In this document: piece after piece, positions 61,735 to 64,000 of the stretch
Layout of the letters: each line of letters opens with the position of its first letter
How positions within the stretch are numbered: position 1 is the stretch's first letter
DNA from: Lachnospiraceae bacterium
GTDB lineage: Bacteria; Bacillota; Clostridia; Lachnospirales; Lachnospiraceae
NCBI GenBank assembly: GCA_017622845.1
Contig: JAGAQJ010000045.1
Location: 24,884 to 88,883, forward strand
DNA: 64,000 bases
Direction of reading: 5' to 3'
The notes under the pieces: model-generated
Databases searched by the model: none
Told to the model about the DNA's origin: nothing
What the model saw: only the letters and a program-made list of their open reading frames with translations
Made by a program: the position numbers and the translations under genes

Positions 61735-61861
61735 TGTACATCCGACAACTTATGAATGGGCAGGGCTGAACTGTTACGTAAATTGTATCAGGCATCAAGC
61801 CGACGCGAAGAGGTTTTGCATGGCTTGATGCCTGTAAAGATGAGGGTACTGAATAGTTACC
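61735..61861 (+). repeat. Type-C right end joined to a type-D repeat (copy D4)
   Basis: 61740-61776 is the right end of a type-C element (TCCGACAACTTATGAATG, then GGCTGAACTGTTAC). It is followed at once by D4: GGCATCAAGC (61791-61800) pairs with GCTTGATGCC (61823-61832), a compensated change relative to the GTC/GAC pair of D1 and D3; ends GAGGGTACTGAATAGTTAC. Confidence 0.72.
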
Positions 61862-62028
61862 AAATTTTGCAGGTAAATTTAGTACAGTTTATACCATGAA
61901 AAACAGGTAAAAAACCGTTATACTATTATTATAAGAAAAAACGTGCTCGTGCACGCAAATAAAGAGCAGCGCTTAGCAGCAGAAACAGACAGTCTGCTCA
62001 CAATACAGATGGAAAGGCAGGTATTTTT

Positions 62029-63504
62029 ATGTATTACATCGGCGTAGACCTTGGAACCTCGGCAGTGAAGCTTCTCCTCATGGAGGGAAACGGTAACATA
62101 GCAAATATTGTATCAAAGGAATATCCCTTATATTTCCCGCATCCGGGCTGGAGCGAGCAGAAGCCGGAGGACTGGTGGAGTGGGGTAAAGGAAGGCTTAA
62201 AGGAACTGACAAAGGACTTTGACAAGTCGCAGATAGCAGGCATCAGCTTTGGCGGACAGATGCATGGTCTTGTCATTTTAGACAAGGATGACAACGTGAT
62301 TCGCCCGGCAATTTTATGGAATGACGGCAGGACGCAGGAGGAGACGGATTATCTGAACAATGAAATCGGGAAGGACAAGCTGTCACAATATACTGCCAAT
62401 ATTGCATTTACAGGCTTTACCGCACCGAAGATTCTCTGGGTAAGGAACAAAGAGCCTGAGAATTTTGCCGGAATAAAAAAAATCATGCTTCCGAAAGATT
62501 ATATCGCATATATGCTTACGGGAAGCTTCTGCACCGATGTGTCTGACGCATCAGGCATGCTGCTGTTTGACGTTGCGCACAAGCGCTGGTCTAAGGAAAT
62601 GATGGAAATCTGCGGTGTGAAGGAGTCACAGCTTGCAGCAATTTATGAGAGCTATGAAGTGGTCGGCACGCTAAAGCCTGAGGTGGCAGCAGAGCTTGGA
62701 CTTCCGGAGAGCGTGAAGGTTGCAGCAGGTGCGGGAGATAACGCAGCGGCGGCAATCGGAACGGGCACGGTCGGCGATGCGATGTGCAATATTTCACTTG
62801 GCACAAGCGGAACTATCTTTATATCCAGCAAGAACTTTGGCGTTGATAAGAACAATGCACTTCATTCTTTCGCACATGCGGATGGAAAATATCATCTGAT
62901 GGGCTGTATGCTCAGTGCAGCATCCTGCAACAAGTGGTGGATGGAGGAAATCATGCAGACTGATGAGTTTGCAAAGGAGCAGGCGGCAATCACAGATGAT
63001 ATGCTTGGAAATAACCATGTATATTTCCTGCCGTACCTGATGGGCGAGCGCTCCCCTCACAATGACGCCAATGCCAGAGGTACCTTTATCGGCATGACGA
63101 TGGATTCGACCAGAGCAGATATGTATCAGGCAGTGCTTGAGGGCGTTGCCTTTGCAATCCGCGATTCGTTTGAGGTTGCTAAGAGCCTTGGCATTGAAAT
63201 CAAGTCCTCAAAAATCTGCGGCGGCGGAGCAAAAAGTCCGCTCTGGAAAAAGATTTTTGCAAATGTACTCAATATCAGGCTCGATATTATCGAAAGCGAG
63301 GAGGGACCCGGCTACGGCGGAGCAATCCTTGCGGCAGTAGCATGCGGCGAGTACGCTTCTGTGGAGGAAGCGGCTTCCAGGCTTGTAAAGATCGTGGACA
63401 GCGTTGAGCCTGACAAGGAGCTTGCAGCACGCTACGAGGAGAGATACCGCAAGTTTGCGCAGATTTATCCTGCTGTAAAGGAGCTTTTCCCAAAGATTTC
63501 CTGA
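62029..63504 (+). CDS. xylB: Xylulokinase
   Basis: A 491-residue FGGY-family sugar kinase that phosphorylates D-xylulose to enter the pentose phosphate pathway. The N-terminal ATPase motif YIGVDLGTSAVKLLLME, WSEQKPEDWW, GISFGGQMHGLV and ILWNDGRTQEE match bacterial XylB, as do FTAPKILWVR and YMLTG. The C-terminal domain has GAGDNAAAAIGTG and SLGTSGTIF, and GGGAKSPLWKKI near 395. No xylose isomerase is adjacent; the upstream sugar-acid module may share a pentose diet. AAGGCAGG precedes the ATG. Confidence 0.92.
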   Translation: MYYIGVDLGTSAVKLLLMEGNGNIANIVSKEYPLYFPHPGWSEQKPEDWWSGVKEGLKELTKDFDKSQIAGISFGGQMHGLVILDKDDNVIRPAILWNDGRTQEETDYLNNEIGKDKLSQYTANIAFTGFTAPKILWVRNKEPENFAGIKKIMLPKDYIAYMLTGSFCTDVSDASGMLLFDVAHKRWSKEMMEICGVKESQLAAIYESYEVVGTLKPEVAAELGLPESVKVAAGAGDNAAAAIGTGTVGDAMCNISLGTSGTIFISSKNFGVDKNNALHSFAHADGKYHLMGCMLSAASCNKWWMEEIMQTDEFAKEQAAITDDMLGNNHVYFLPYLMGERSPHNDANARGTFIGMTMDSTRADMYQAVLEGVAFAIRDSFEVAKSLGIEIKSSKICGGGAKSPLWKKIFANVLNIRLDIIESEEGPGYGGAILAAVACGEYASVEEAASRLVKIVDSVEPDKELAARYEERYRKFAQIYPAVKELFPKIS

Positions 63505-63553
63505 TGTAAAATGATTGAGAGGTTATCTGCTAAAAATGTAGCAGTTCAGTGAA

Positions 63554-63604
63554 GGGGCTGTCGCACCAATGATTGAATAATCAAAGGTGTGGCAGTCCTT
63601 TTTT
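63554..63604 (+). terminator. Intrinsic terminator of xylB
   Basis: GGGGCTGTCGCACC pairs with GGTGTGGCAGTCC (with G-U pairs), then six T. Confidence 0.8.
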
Positions 63605-63795
63605 GCTGCTGATAGCTTTCTGAGTCCAGTGTCATGTGCTTCCTGCCGTATCTATGGCCGCAGTCGTGAATAAATACCTTATTTAAAATGACATTATATG
63701 AAAATTTTCATAAAACGTCATAAAAATTTTTTCTGAAAAGTAGTATGGTTAAATTACAAAGTTTGACAAAAAAACAAAAGAAATCAGAAAAACAG

Positions 63796-63822
63796 ACATA
63801 CCCTTGTAAACTGAGGGTATGT
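63796..63822. repeat. Palindromic element before the last gene
   Basis: ACATACCCT and AGGGTATGT form a perfect 9-bp stem around TGTAAACTG; the core matches 52131-52150 exactly. The remaining 63605-63795 shows no gene. Confidence 0.6.
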
Positions 63823-63848
63823 GCATACAGAAATAAGGAGGACGCTTT

Positions 63849-64000
63849 ATGCCGGACCAGGAATATTTAGAATTAAGCAGGATACTGATTGACTTCCCGC
63901 TGCCTTATGAGGCAGTCAGGGAACTCCATATCGTGGAGGAGGCGAACAGCCACAGCACCCTGACGCTGCAGCTTGTATCCGCCGGACAGCTTTCGGAGAA
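63849..64000 (+). CDS. Start of a possible VgrG/Pvc8-like contractile-injection protein, cut by window edge
   Basis: Only the first 50 codons are in the window, after a perfect AGGAGG. The sequence (LILIDFPLPYEAVRELHIVEE-type opening, then STLTLQLVSAGQLSE) resembles the N-terminal beta domain of VgrG/Pvc8 spike proteins of contractile injection systems, but 50 residues are too few to be sure. Confidence 0.4.
   Translation, partial: MPDQEYLELSRILIDFPLPYEAVRELHIVEEANSHSTLTLQLVSAGQLSE

Noticed and set aside
25808-61861. Repeats as a CRISPR array
   Set aside because: Copies are kilobases apart, not regularly spaced, and no cas genes are present.

Overview
The window looks like chromosome of a low-to-mid GC Clostridia bacterium, most likely a gut Lachnospiraceae. 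Pointers are strong AGGAGG ribosome sites, a glmS ribozyme before glmS, HD-GYP regulators, a VanW protein, a membrane-anchored trigger-factor-like foldase, a candidate exosortase K locus and a putative D-xylonate-type dehydratase module. No rRNA, tRNA or CRISPR array was seen.

Layout. 1-2490: a heterodimeric ABC exporter (first subunit cut by the window edge). 2681-3979: eno. 4362-9986: an HD-GYP/REC protein, then a GntR regulator, GntP permease and IlvD/Edd-type dehydratase that form a sugar-acid module with a palindromic operator just downstream of a near-consensus promoter. 10581-12182: DEAD-box helicase. 12377-21769: Ser/Thr kinase, small membrane protein and a 2446-residue surface protein. 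22554-24327: SGNH hydrolase and flavodoxin-fold reductase. 24505-29027: VWA/metallopeptidase-like protein, MoxR-like AAA ATPase and leucine-rich-repeat protein. 29138-34093: an AT-rich, possibly acquired block with a metal P-type ATPase behind two CsoR-like operators, a frameshifted MATE pump with an attenuator, an isochorismatase-family hydrolase and a HAD hydrolase. 34285-37986: foldase, unknown protein, lipoprotein and a degenerate HD-GYP protein. 38500-39320: a small conserved-looking protein behind an inverted pair of perfect DnaA boxes. 39473-49071: housekeeping and metabolic genes (hydrolase, tadA, glycosyltransferase, exonuclease, VanW, AIR-synthase-like protein, Lrp regulator, aminotransferase, trmL). 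49139-52033 (minus strand): candidate exosortase and a VIT/VWA substrate. 52520-53347: Rpn/PD-(D/E)XK protein. 54037-57425: two-gene 2-oxoacid:ferredoxin oxidoreductase with fused subunits. 57614-59440: remains of a mobile element, including a serine recombinase disrupted by a 5-bp duplication. 59549-63504: glmS ribozyme, glmS and xylB. 63849-end: start of a possible VgrG/Pvc8-like gene.

The most unusual theme is intergenic. At least four families of palindromic repeats fill the gaps between genes. The largest (about 300-370 bp) have terminal inverted repeats GTAACAGTTCAGCC/GGCTGAACTGTTAC and an internal multi-hairpin fold in which helices differ between copies but stay paired. These ends supply the stop codons of two genes and the C-terminal tail of tadA. 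The other leading candidate for a little-described system is the exosortase plus its VIT/VWA partner, with three exact 22-bp iterons upstream.

All identifications are from reading motifs by eye; no database search was run.
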